Positions 35,879 through 47,934 of a stretch of 64,000 nucleotides of DNA are shown one piece after another. Location: NCBI GenBank assembly GCA_028023455.1, contig JAQFVV010012495.1, positions 4,151,016 through 4,215,015 on the forward strand, written 5' to 3'. Made by a program: the position numbers and the translations under genes. Source of the DNA: Epiperipatus broadwayi (Eukaryota > Onychophora > Udeonychophora > Euonychophora > Peripatidae). The notes below the pieces were generated by a model. The model was given only the letters and a program-made list of their open reading frames with translations. It did no database searches and had not been told where the DNA came from. Position 1 is the first letter of the stretch; every line of letters starts with the position of its first letter.

Positions 35879-37942
35879 TGGCTTCCCAATGCAGGACATA
35901 GATATAAAAAAACCACAACCCAAGATAAGTTGTTTAACAAAAAAAAAAGTTTTAACTGCATGAGATCAAAAAGTTTTTTCCCCCTGTTAAGAGTGGAGTG
36001 AGAAAAAAAAGAGAATTTTAAAAAAGACACTATATTAAAACAAAATAATAGCGTATAAATTAGATAATAAGAAATAAAAGATATAAATAAAATCGGTCGA
36101 AATCTAGTAATGAAGATAAAGGCAGATATAGATGGGGGATTATAAGGTGACAAAAGAGAGGGAGAGTATTGGTATGTGAAGTTATTAACAAAGCAAATAA
36201 AATAAGATATTGAATTTATATTGTTGTAACAATTAACTAAGTTAAAATTTTGTTTTATTATAACAAAAATAAGTCAAACAGGGAAATATATGAAAATTAA
36301 GAAGTGGTAAAACCATGGCAGAATGCGAAACAGAAATGAAAGAGGGCATGGAGTCTTTAATAAGTTACTATGTGATTCAATGGCAAAGTTTAAATAAGAA
36401 ATAAAAAAAAAGAATTAGCAGAGTTTAAAAGAGATAAAACTGGAAATGGTGGGAAGATGATTGAAGCATGAATGATGAGTTTAGGGTAGAAATTAAAGTG
36501 AAAGAGTTAGTGGAAGCTATAGATGAGAAAGTAGAGAAAGAAACACAAAATGCTGAACACACAGTGTTAGAACCAACTAAGAAAGAACACTAAGAGACAG
36601 GAAAACTTACAAAAGATAAAGAAAATATGCCCAGTGCAATAAACCCATTTGTAAACATAAGTTTTCTATGGGCATAAAGGGGAGTCGCCAAGGAACCATA
36701 TAAATAGTCTGGAGTGATAATTCATGAGCTTCTTACAAGGAGTGGTGCAGATATGGTGTGAATTCCTGTTTGAAAAGCCAGACAACTTTATTCTGTATGG
36801 GCAAGCCTTAACTAAATGCTACTGGGATGATGACCACCACGAAAGGATAAGGTGGCCCAAGAAAAATGTAGAGCTGATGAACGTTATATTCCATTTTTTT
36901 GAAAACAAATGACTCAGTTGAGGGCACTAATGTATTGCCAGTTGACGGAAAGCAAATCATAAAAATTATGTGTAGAATTTCCCCAACACAGAGGGATACC
37001 TAATGATAGGCACCAGATACAAAACGATCAAACAAATGTTTGCATTGCTTAAAGTGTTCGACAGCAATAAGTCTGGGGGTGAGGAGCAGAATGTAAAATA
37101 TATGCATAAGATTCCGAGTCAGAGAAGTGAGGTCCAAATTAACACAACAGTCACAGACCAACTTAAATATGGTACAAATAGTATGAAACCGCTAACTAAA
37201 GGAAAAAGAAATTACCACACTCTAGATCACTGTCTCCAGGAGAAAAATTCAGAGATCAGGATGGATACCTGGGAGAGGATCTGGGTGTAAAATGGAGGGC
37301 TGGTATGAGCAACATAGGCATGGGGTTTAATCCCTATCACTACGGCCATCAACCAGTTATTTGGATAGATAGTATGAGATAAATTGGGCCAGATTTCACC
37401 TTGCAGACCATGGATATGCCCCTGGAAAAACTAGACTATAAAAAAACCCATAAAATTTTTTCAAAACAAAACACAATTGCTGCTGTTGTAGACTTTAAAT
37501 TCACAGTGCTGACCGAGTAGGTGGATATTGAAGAGGGGAAAAATCATAGCCCAGAGTCCTTTTACACCAGTATGTAACATAAGACTGTCCTTATTATGAC
37601 TGTCAGTCTTATAAGAGCAGGATCCTGGGAAATGGATCGCAATGCTCCAATGTGCTAGACTTGGACTTCTTATCATTAGACTTATGCATGTGTGATAAGG
37701 ATACAGGTGAATGTGGAAATATTCCTCATTCCTGCCATGTTAGATCTAAAAATGTGGGCTTTAAAGCCACATGCCACTTGTGATCGGTCTACAAAAATAT
37801 ATCAGTAACACTAATACATAAAAAAAGCCCACTGAATATGGATTTAAAACTTATTAAAAATAAAATAAGTTCAAACCCATTTTATTCTTGTTCCCTTGTA
37901 TGATGGTATTGTACCATTTACATATATATGGTACAAGTATAT
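35879..37942 (+). pseudogene. Fossil coding region between two R3 copies, family unknown
   Basis: About 2.06 kb bounded by direct R3 repeats. Former coding sequence is visible on the plus strand in several frames: a charged region from about 36310 (MAECETEMKEG), VQIWCEFLFEKPDNF and LYGQALTKCYWDDDHHERI at 36724-36912, a frame at 37003-37290 with TVTDQLKYGTNSMKPL and RNYHTLDHCLQ, and further pieces to about 37500. Stops and frameshifts are frequent. No reverse transcriptase, protease or integrase motif is visible. It may be a degraded gag/env-like region or an endogenous virus. I do not recognise the protein. Confidence 0.4.
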
Positions 37943-39278
37943 TAGCATTGAGTAATATTTAAAAGCTAAAAGAATAAGATTTAAAGATTGGCCAAAAGAT
38001 GCAATTTAGTTTTCTTTTTTTTTTTAGTTGGTATAATTTTTTTTTTTTTAAGATAACATACAATGAAAGTTATTTTTGTTTTGCAGTACCTGTTTAATTA
38101 AAAATAAGAGTTAAAATTGGAAAGAATGGAAATATATACAAATTGCTAACCCATATAGACAAAAGAAAGTGATTAAAATCAAAGTGATGTCCTTAATGCA
38201 AATTAAAGATGATCAAAATAATTTATGAAAAAAAAGACTTTGTAACTAAAAACTAACAAGGAATGTAGAAGATTAGAATAATAAAATAGAAGAAAATATG
38301 TGCAGGACTTTTCAAAAATGGTCGTCAGTATAAAAGAAGCAGCCAAATTTAGAAATGGTCTTTTTACCTGTGTGTTTTGGGCAGTTTCTTGTGTGCGGCA
38401 TTTTCAAAATAATAATAAAATGCTATCACTTAGAACCACTAAGCTGAATCTATTCTCCATGTGTGACTAGAACCAGATTGTTCGTTGGCATCTTTTCTCG
38501 CCAAAGTCACCAAAAAGCTTCATCTAGCCTTGCCTTAAATATGTGAAAGTGTTACTGGAACGAAGTCATAAAGAATTACTATGAACTCCTCATAAAGAAA
38601 CTTACCGTTAAGTTAATGGCCATATCATAACTCATATTTATAGAAAAAGAGATTTACGAAATGAATTTAAATAATAAACTGTTAATGTAGATAAAAAGAA
38701 AGGAGAGACATTTGTTATTTAAGACTTCAAAGTGAAATATTTGAATTCAATGGTTAAGATAATTATCTGAGTATGCGTGTATATGTTTCTTCCAATATTA
38801 TAAGTGTTTAAATGTTTAATGGGTCACAATAAAACTTTTACTACTAATATAAACCTTTCATTGTACATGCTTAATTTTAGTTTATAGATGTTGTTAGTCA
38901 GTTTTAGAGAAGTGCGTAAATTACCTTGCCAATATGCTTTATTAATTAAGCCCCAGGGAAAATATTTTCTTAGAATAAATTAAGTGAAAGTATAATTCCC
39001 GATCTTATGGTTAAGTATTGGCTTTGTAAAACTCTACAAAAATACCATGAGAGTTAGGAGCCTAAAGACTCTGGCATCCTCAGAAATAAATTAAACTAAC
39101 TTCGTTGGCAATTTACGCTGTAAGAAATTATTAGGTCGAGTTAATAAGGAAATATAGCTATGTTCCCAAAATATCCGAACTCATACATGATCGGAATATT
39201 CTTTTTTTCATAGCTTGATTAACAAGCACTTTCTATTGCATAATAAGAAGACCTAAACCCAAAATAAAATGTTACAAT
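37943..39278 (+). repeat. R3 repeat copy 2 (LTR-like)
   Basis: Matches copy 1 along its length, with TATAAAAG at 38329-38336, AATAAA at 38828-38833 and a small extra segment near 38635-38690. It ends only about 214 bp upstream of the splice acceptor that precedes the LRR gene's start codon and in the same orientation, so it could act as that gene's promoter. Confidence 0.72.
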
Positions 39279-39478
39279 ATATTTTTTTACATAACTGATT
39301 TATATCTTCAGAATTGCATGCTGTTACATTACTTCTTTCTGGGCAAAGCAATTTAGTGTTGATTAATGTGCAATACATTAAGGTATGGAAGTTAGTATAT
39401 GAGTATTTGTTAATGCATAATTTGACTATACATAGATAAACATCAAATTTGATTTCTTTTAATAATAAAACCATTTTT

Positions 39479-39492
39479 AATTTTATTTTCAG
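39479..39492 (+). promoter_or_regulatory. Probable splice acceptor in the 5' UTR of the LRR gene
   Basis: A pyrimidine-rich TTTTTATTTTCAG-like tract ends in AG at 39491-39492, twelve bases before the ATG at 39504. This suggests that the transcript starts in a non-coding exon further upstream. The upstream donor was not identified. Confidence 0.55.
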
Positions 39493-39503
39493 GCAAAAAG
39501 ATA

Positions 39504-41985
39504 ATGGATAAACTAAACATTATTTTATTTCTCATCTTGATAATATCATATTGCAAAATGCAAGATAAAAGAAATGGCTGCATAATACAATATAAACATG
39601 GCATCGAAATACAATGCTCAAACGTTAATATTTCTCAATTCTTGAATGCTCTTCACAATATTTCAGAAAATAATGTCAAAAAAATATTCATTTACAATAG
39701 CAATTTAAACAATTTTCCAGGAAATCAATTAACAAATTGGACAGTAGAACATATTGAATTTAAAGACTGTGAAATAGAAAACCTTGATATCAATACATTT
39801 TCTGGTTCCGAAAAGAGTTTGAAAAGTTTAAAAGTTAATGGAAATCACATAACAACTCTTCCGATGAAAATTCTTGAAACATTTACTGCTTTAAAGTCTG
39901 CATCTTTTTCAAACAATAGAATAAAAGATTTGAAAACAAGTTCTTGTTTAAACTACTCTCAGTTGTTATCACTCGAACTTGATTCTAACCAAATGCATAC
40001 AATTGACAAGGATGCTTTTAAATGTTTCCCAAACTTACAGAGTTTGAACTTATCAAATAATCCATTAGAAAAACTCAATAATGACGTTTTCCAATTACTA
40101 AAAAATCTTTCATTTTTGTATATAAAAGATACAAAAATTTCCATACTTCCCACTGGCATCTTTAAAAATCTGACATCCTTATATAATCTTGATTTACAAA
40201 GTAATCAAATTAATGTAATTAAACCAGCTGCATTTGAAAACCTTCCAAAATTAATATTTTTAAAGTTGTCCAATAATAACATTTCAATTATTTCCACAGG
40301 AACTTTCATACCTCCAATAATGATAAAGACATTATTTCTTAATAATAACTCTTTGGAAGTTGTTGAATCCAAGACTTTTGCACCATTAACAAATTTGTAT
40401 GAATTGCATTTGCAGTATAATAATTTAAAATGTATAAATGATTCCCTATTTGTAGAAAATATTCTTCTGAAATATTTATTTTTAAACAACAATCAATTGA
40501 CAAAATTGGATTTACTAGCTTTTCATAATTTAAGTAAACTTACAAATCTTGATTTGAGTTTCAACAAATTAAATTTTCTGCTGCCTGGAACATTTAATGG
40601 ATTAGACCAATTAGAATACCTCTATTTAAATGATAATGACATGATGGAAATTAATTCCCAAATGTTTACCAATTTATCGAGTTTAACAAAACTTCAACTT
40701 CAGAACCAGAGAATAAAAAAGCTTAAAACAGAAGCTTTTAAAAATTTACCAAAACTAATATATCTCTTCATCGATTGGAATCAATTAACTCAAATAGAAA
40801 GTCGGACATTTGTTAACTTAAAAAACCTAGCACTTTTAAGTCTTTCCCATAATCAGATTCAATTTATCTACAAAGAAACTTTGCAAGACTTAGATAGTCT
40901 CTATAAAATTAATTTAAGCCATAATAATATAAGGATAATTAACAAAAATACATTTAACCATCAGCAGCTACAAGAAATAGATTTATCAGATAACATAATA
41001 GAATATATTGAAGCAAATAGTTTCCGTATGTCATTACCACTTACTTCAAATTTTATAAATCTTAAAAATAATAATTTACAAAAACTTAATAATACTCTTT
41101 TTAAAGATATTCGTAGACTTGTTGTGAATCTGCAAAATAATAGCATTACTTGGATAGAACCAGGAACATTTCAAGTGGCAGAAACAATGTGGGTCAATTT
41201 AAAAGACAATAAGTTACAATCCGTTGCTTCCGGAGTTTTTAGTAGCATCCCAATTCTTTTAAATCTCACTCTTTCAAATAACAAAATAAACATAATTGAA
41301 AACAATGCTTTTGCAAATCTAACAAAAATTAACATTCTAGATCTTAGTAATAATTTTTTGAAAACAATACATAAAACTACTTTCAATCAAGAGAATTTAT
41401 TAATAAAAGTTTTGAATATCAGTTACAACATAATTGACTCCGTTGCACTAAAATCATTTGATAACGTTATCATTGAAGTAATTGACATGAGAGGTAACAA
41501 ATTAAAAGCAATAAACAACCAATTTGGATCAAATATGAGTGCTACAACTCTCATTTTTAAAAATAATAGCATCACTTCAGTGAATAAAACTTCTTTCACA
41601 GGAACAAAAAAGCTAATTAGTCTCGATTTTAGCATGAATAAAATAAATTTAGACTTTTTAACAGCATTACCTCAATCAATCCAGGAACTTGATCTTTCTA
41701 AAAATTCACTTTCATTTTTTCCTGATACAGTATTCTCGAAACCCATGCCTATAAGAAAACTGGATATTTCCTACAATAAATTAAAAACACTCGAGAAAAG
41801 TTTTTACAATCTTGGAAATCTACAATATTTAGACTTGGAAGGAAATCAACTTGTTTCACTTTCATCAGGACTGTTTCAAAACCAAACATTACTGACTACC
41901 CTTAACCTGAAAAATAATAAATTGCAATATCTGCAAGAAAATCCCCTTAAAGACTTAATTAAACTTCGTTTCTTAAAAACCGAAG
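39504..41985 (+). CDS. Leucine-rich repeat transmembrane protein, exon 1
   Basis: Encodes residues 1-827 and the first base of codon 828. Residues 5-17 are a hydrophobic signal-peptide core. Cys26 and Cys38 suggest an N-terminal LRR cap. About 30 LRRs of roughly 24 residues follow, on the LxxLxLxxNxI pattern (for example LQSLNLSNNPLEKL, LTNLDLSFNKLNFL), with many N-glycosylation sequons. The frame is fully open, unlike everything around it. The true exon ends at GAAG before GTAAGAT (41986): joining to 52872 gives the Gly-Asn-Pro that opens a C-terminal LRR cap. It is probably a cell-surface recognition or adhesion receptor. It resembles large insect LRR surface proteins in layout but no specific orthologue is claimed. 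Confidence 0.93.
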
Positions 41986-42037
41986 GTAAGATATCCCTCA
42001 AAATTAATATGAAATAATTTATAGTCTTAACTAATTA

Positions 42038-42043
42038 AATAAA
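42038..42043 (+). terminator. Possible intronic polyadenylation signal
   Basis: AATAAA lies 20 bases after the in-frame stop reached by reading through the exon 1 donor. If used, it would give a secreted 837-residue LRR protein without cap, FN3 region or membrane anchor. The hexamer is common by chance in AT-rich DNA. Confidence 0.3.
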
Positions 42044-42057
42044 TGTGTAAATTATTA

Positions 42058-42181
42058 TTTTTATTATAAAGAAGAAACAAACCTCCAGTCATGCACTTTT
42101 ACAAATTTACATTCTTCCTCCCGTGAGCACCAGTTTGAAAAGCGCATGATCGGAGGTTTGTTCTGTCTTTATAATATTATT
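42058..42181. repeat. Small hairpin MITE
   Basis: Arms 42058-42100 and 42138-42181 are inverted copies: ATTATAAAGAAGAAACAAAC against GTTTGTTCTGTCTTTATAAT, followed by CTCCAGTCATGCACTTTT against AAAAGCGCATGATCGGAG. The loop is about 37 bp and carries no ORF. Confidence 0.85.
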
Positions 42182-42922
42182 TAAGTAATATGTGCTATAT
42201 AAATAAGACTATTTAATATTACTTTCTTAAATGATCTCTTATGTGACTCAATGAATTGTAATATATTTTGTAATATCTTATCGATCTTAATAACATAAGA
42301 GCTCATTATAGCTTTTGCTGTAAGTTCTAAAAGTGAGATGCTAAAATACAGATTATCACGGATGATGATCAAGAGTTATCATTTTAACTTAGTAATTGTA
42401 GTAAATTATTGCCTAATTATTCCTCCTATCTTAGAACAGATACACAAATAAATAAAAAATGCTATAGCATTATCATGGGAATAATTTATATAAGAATTGG
42501 ATAGAAAGTTGACTTAATAAAATATTTTCTCAATGCATGATCACAATTGTAAAAGTTTTTTTTTAGAAAATACATATCTGTTTTTTTCAAGTAAAAAGCA
42601 TATAATTCATTAATGTTTACAATGTTTTTGTTAGGATGTTGGTTTGCTGAATATTACACAAAATTATATTGATCTTGTGGGGAAATGATTTTAAAAAAAC
42701 AACATTCATCTAATCCTTAATAGAGATTACTAATGATTCAGATTTAATATGAAACTAAAAAAGAGATTAATACCACAATACTGAAATAAAAGCAATAAAA
42801 ATAATGGAGAATATAACATTGAAAGTCAGAAAATAAACTTTAAGAAAGAAAATTCAAAATAATCTAAGCATAATTTTAATACAAATGCATATGAAATCAT
42901 GGTAAATAGTAATATTAGATAT

Positions 42923-43128
42923 TAAACCACCAAAACATCATATGATCACCATTTCTTATGCTCAGATCCAAGGCTCCTCACTGATGAAAGTCACAAGATA
43001 GGTACTAGTCTGGGGATATTGGATGAGTAGGTACTAGATAGGAATTTTATGCACAAACTTTCTTGCATCCATTGATTATTCTGACTTGCACTGAGTGGCC
43101 CTACTGAATGGAGAGTTTTTGCCTCTGT
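42923..43128 (-). mobile_element. R1 copy with 13-bp flanking direct repeat
   Basis: On the minus strand it begins ACAGAGGCAAAAACTCTCC, runs through the CTACTCATCCAATATC block and ends CATAAGAAATGGTGATCAT and ATGTTTTGG. It is bracketed by TAATATTAGATAT at 42910-42922 and 43129-43141, an exact 13-bp direct repeat. This defines both ends of an R1 unit of about 206 bp and suggests a retroposition-like insertion. Confidence 0.8.
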
Positions 43129-43199
43129 TAATATTAGATATAATAGTTGCTTCATTTCTATACATTACACTTATAATAATCAATAAAAAAATGTCTATA

Positions 43200-44250
43200 T
43201 TTTATGAAATTGTTGATAAAAAATACTCACTAAAGTTTTTAACTTCTAATATACATTTAATACAAAAACTAGAATAATTAGAGTTTCAATTATGTAATTT
43301 GTACATTAAAATCAACCAAAAGAACAAAGCAGGATTTAGAACTGGTTATCGAAAAAAAACCAATGAGTATGAAATGCTATTATGCTTTGAATTAATAGAC
43401 CGTAGAAAGGTATTTGCATCTATAAGCATTTTGATAAAGATTAAAGCTTTGAAACATTAAGAATAGGATATTGTTAAAGTCCAAAAAATATTTATGAAAA
43501 TGGAACAGCAGTGATTACTCCAAAAAATAACTGTTTTATGAGAAGTATTTTATGGATTATAATGAGAACAAAAAAAAAAATGGAATACTTAAGTCAGATT
43601 TTTGCAGTTGATGTCATTTTCTTAACTAATATTCTATAGCTTCAGATAATATAACACGAGCTATCAGATAAAAGCAAAAAAGTAGGATTAAAATAATGTT
43701 CAAAAGATTTTCAAAGAAAAAAATGAATAATAATAATAATGAATCACATGGAAACATAATGAACAGAATTAATCATAAGATTAAATCGGATAGATAGTGT
43801 TTGACAAAATAACATAATATTAAAAACGAATATATTCAAATGCTTGTGGAAAAAAAAAGTTTTTAATAAATGTTTATTCAGTACTTTTTATATTTGTGAA
43901 ATATGGGAATTTAATAGAAGAATAATGCAAAGACTCAAGTCTTACAATTAAGATAATGGAAATATCAAAGAGAGACCAAAAACAAACTATGACTGACAAA
44001 ATAAATGGTATTATGGATATCATTGAAATAAATAGGAAACTGAAATAAGAGCTTGGAACGAGTTACTAAAAGAGAGTGAAGCTTTAAACTTTGCTATAGT
44101 GATGTGAAAAGAATCTATGGAATCAGAAAAGCAGCATTAAACTTGAAAGATCTTCATTCTGCAATGAACTTTTAATGATCAGAAATAATAATGATGAATC
44201 TGTAAAAATTCTTTTATAATTTTTCATAGCATGAACAAATGAATAATATA
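43200..44250 (+). pseudogene. RTE-like LINE reverse transcriptase remnant
   Basis: Plus-strand fragments in order: KAGFRTGYRKKTNEYEML (start of the palm region, like the AGFR.G motif), an IFAVDVIFL-like block near 43600 in place of the catalytic FADDIVL, and VFNKCLF near 43870 in the position of the connection region. Numerous stops and frameshifts. Assignment to an RTE-like clade is by motif order and by the presence of a clearer RTE-like end at 47999-48353. Confidence 0.55.
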
Positions 44251-44899
44251 CATGTATTAATTCCATCAGTCTGAGAAGTGAAATTTATAGAATACAAAGA
44301 ATATATATATATATATTTATGAAAAATTTAATGATTAAAAAAAGAATTGTATAATGAAAGTTCAATGTTAAATAGATTACATGGTGATGTGAAACCACGA
44401 TGTGTGAGGCACTTGATTAATTTAGCTGAGAATATTTTTATTATTCTTTGTATAAATCAGATTATATAATTTTCAATATTTTATTTTTGGATGAAAAATG
44501 CACAAGGATTGGTGATGAAGTGAAGAAAATAGTCAAAAAGTAAATTAAGTGAACTGCCAATAAAGTATTATGATAAAATAATTCAAAATATCCCATCATG
44601 CACTATGATAAGTACAGTACTTCGATTTTAATGGTTATTATGTAAAAAAATAAAGATTGGTGATCTAATATAGAAAAGTATTAAAAAAATAGAGTTAAAA
44701 ATCATTAGAATCAAAATTTTTATGACTGTTCATAGGTTAAGACAATATCCAACAACAAACTATAAATCTATCTAAAAATATATATTTTTTCTTTTTAAAA
44801 AGAATGAGTAAAATCATTTTAAAATCATGGACATTGTGTTCCTCTTTTATTTCTATTCAATACTTAATTATGGATAAATAATATTGAATTTAAAAAAAG

Positions 44900-47070
44900 T
44901 CATTAAGGACCACTCTCTCCTTACCAAACACAAGATAAAAGTTTTTTGAAAAGATAGAATGAATCCACTCTATTTTTTTAACCTAAATGTATATGTATAG
45001 ACAAATCTTAAGCATTTGAAAATGAGAGTAAGAAGATATTAGTTAATCATTTTTAATTCCATTTGTCATGTTTTAATTATTGACTTCTGCATTTTTTTTT
45101 TTTTTTTACAATTTATGGCACATCAGTATTAGATGTAACAAATTGTAAAAATTTCACAGATATCAATAATTAAAACATAGCAAATAGAATTACAAGTGAT
45201 TAATTAATATGGTCACACTCTCATTTCCAAATGCTTAACATTTTCCTATATATATATTGTACCTATATTGATATAGGCACATATAATTTTATCTAAAATT
45301 ATATTATTAAAATAATCGTTCATAAAAGAAAACATAAAATTAAACGTTGAAGAGTTTATTGCAGTTTGTTTTAGAAAAAAGATAAGAATTAAATAGTTTT
45401 CTAGCGTTAGTTTTTGAAATAAAAAAAGCTACAATTAATTAATCAAAAGGGGGGAGGGGGATTCTTGGTTTGAGAAATGAAACTAAGGGTTATAAAAGGA
45501 AGTAAAGAGTTTTTATTAGTATTCGTAAAAATATAATTTAAAAAGTTAAAACGTACAAATCTCTTTTCATTCAAGTTTAATTAAAGAAAAAAATAATGTT
45601 AAAACTAAATAGTAAATTGTATTAAAAATATATGTGCGTATATATCTGCGATTGTCAACAATAGAATAAATGTTATTTTAAATAAATGAAAGTTAAAGAA
45701 GATTATCATTAAAAACACGGCAATGGTTATTAATAAAATAAAACAACACGTTTATCAAATGATTATCACTGGAATTTTGACAACAGATCTTTGAAGGAGA
45801 TATTACAATGACAACACGTCGCAGGTATAAATAGACTTTTTTTATCGGACAGTTAGTCAGTTCACAAATTAGTTGAGTCAGTCAGTTCACAAATTTATTG
45901 AGTGAGTGCAGTTCAGAAATTAATTGAGCAGTTAACAAACAAAATGCAGTGTTGAGAAGATCTTAGGAACGCACGTTTATTTCCAGCCCAGATATCCTAT
46001 GAAAACAGCAGATCTGCCCGTGAAATAATGTCAGCTTAACATCTTAGAAAATCTCCGTCAGTATCTAATTGTCTCCGATAGTAATAATCGTGAAAATCAG
46101 GAAACTCAGCAAGGAAACGTCCCAGCCGGCTGGTAAGCATTCATAATGGAAACATTTTCACCGAAAGCAGCCTCCAAAGAACAAAATTCTACGTCTACAG
46201 TCAAAAGCCTAGGTAAAAAACATTTGCTTATTTCATTTATACTGTAATAGCCATTGCATTGCATTAATTCGTACAAATCTTTCAAGAGTCTAATTATATG
46301 AACTCTATATCATACATAAATGAACTATTGATGTGTGTGATTAAATTTCAAATGCTATGTAGTCCTTTATTATCATTATTATGTGTGTGCATGAGTTAAT
46401 ATGTGCGTGATCCTCATATCAATATTATTAGTCACAGTAGATAAATTCCCAGTGTTCTGTTATGAAAATATTCAAGAATATTTAAACTATTTAGAATGTT
46501 AATTTAAAATATGCGTGTGTTTTATTAGAAGTATAAAATGTTTAAATTTAGTAAATAAATGTTAGTTAATAAATTATCTTTCAAATTAAACTTTATTTGT
46601 CGGTCAATTCTTTTTATCAATTCCCTTTTATCAAGTCTTTTAACCACTAATTAAGTATAATCTATTAGTGATTACAAACAACTGAGCTAGTCGTGGATTT
46701 AGGCGTTGAGTTAGTGGCCACTGTTCAAAGTGCGTTGTCTATTCTTTTAGTATTCTTTTAGAATAAGCAGCTGGCACCCGTGTTTTTACACAAACAAAAA
46801 AAAGTGCTTTGAACTTGGTGTTCAACTCAACAGCCGAGAAGAAGCTATGTCCTGGAAATGTAACGCTAGTTATATACTTTATAGCTATCGTTTGGGCATA
46901 CATACTCTCCGAGAATGTTCTTCTTTGCATAAGAGGCTGGTGTTTCGAATGCACATATTTGAACCCGGTTCAATATATATACGTTTAAATTAAAAAGATA
47001 GAGTGGATTCATTCTATCTTTTCAAGACTTTATCTTGTGTTTGGAAAGAAGAGTATTCCTTAAAAGTGTT
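44900..47070. repeat. R4 foldback element, split by an insertion
   Basis: Left arm 44900-45080 (CCAAACACAAGATAAAAG, AAAGATAGAATGAATCCACT, CAAATCTTAAGCATTTGAAA). The right arm starts near 45160, continues to 45257, then resumes at 46973-47070 with AAAAAGATAGAGTGGATTCA and TTTATCTTGTGTTTGG. Aligning it to the intact relative at 18505-18947 shows that the break at 45257/46973 falls inside the right arm. Confidence 0.8.
45258..46972 (+). mobile_element. Probable solo LTR or LTR-like insertion (1,715 bp)
   Basis: Interrupts the R4 foldback. It runs from TGTACCTATATTGATATAGG to AACCCGGTTCA (TG...CA ends), with ATATAT on each side as a possible target duplication, though the site is low-complexity. 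It contains TATAAATAG at 45826-45834 followed by a leader with three to four copies of a GTCAGTTCACAAATT-like word (45850-45940). No retroelement ORF is present. A solo LTR is the simplest reading; a larger non-autonomous element is possible. Confidence 0.6.
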
Positions 47071-47559
47071 TATTAGTTTACAACACACGTGTAGTGGAGC
47101 GATCCCTAATGATTGTTACTGATTAAAACATAGTGCTATATAAATAAACAACTCATTATATATATACTCATAAAAAAATCCTCGTGAAATCATATAAAAA
47201 TATATAATTTAAACGTAACCAACTTTATCAATATTATATAAGAATTAAATAAATAAATAAACAATGTAAGATAGTTATGGGGAAAAGTATCAATAGTAAA
47301 AGTTTTGAAGAACTTTCAGAACATACATGCTCTCCAATCTTATATCAAATTCATTTTCAGATTACTAAACGATGTCCTTCAAATAACAATTTGTTTAAAT
47401 GGAAAAATAAACATGAATTTGAAACCTATATGTATATTTTGTATGGTCATAGAAGAAACCTTTTTTTATCTATTTGTTTGAAGAATGTAAATCATTTATA
47501 CAAATAAAAATAAAAATATTTCTCCTTTTGGGAATAAACTTAAAAAGACGAAAAAATAT
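47071..47559. other. AT-rich non-coding interval
   Basis: No feature recognised; the 76-codon frame at 47277-47507 lacks a domain. Confidence 0.4.
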
Positions 47560-47744
47560 TAAAAATAATGAATAATATTTCTGCAGTATAATTTTCTCTA
47601 CACCAGTGTGGCGAACCTTGTGCATGCCAAAAATTTCCAAAAAAATATTTATTGAATAATTGGCGTGCCATACAGTTATTAAATCAAAATATAAATAACT
47701 TAATTATTGCAGTTTTTTAAAAGTTTATAAAACAAAATAATAAT

Positions 47745-47771
47745 AATAACAACAACAACAACAACAACAAT
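47745..47771 (+). repeat. (AAC)n microsatellite
   Basis: AATAATAATAACAACAACAA and further AAC units within the hAT element. Confidence 0.85.
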
Positions 47772-47934
47772 TAAACAAAATTTGTAAATAAGCTAAATAC
47801 AAGTGAACGATATTTATTTAGAAGAGTACAAGTTGAATAAAATGTAATAGTAAAAAATTAATAGTAATTAAAACAATATTTTGGAAATAAACATATAAAA
47901 TCAATATAAATAGATATTATTTAATGAAATTTTT

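Noticed and set aside
40205-41635. Antisense ORFs within LRR exon 1
   Set aside because: Shadows of the repeated LRR codons on the opposite strand.
41986-42017. Exon 1 continuing to the stop at 42017 as the main LRR product
   Set aside because: The donor GTAAGAT at 41986 and a phase-matched acceptor at 52871 restore an exact LRR C-terminal cap and membrane helix. The read-through is kept only as a possible isoform.
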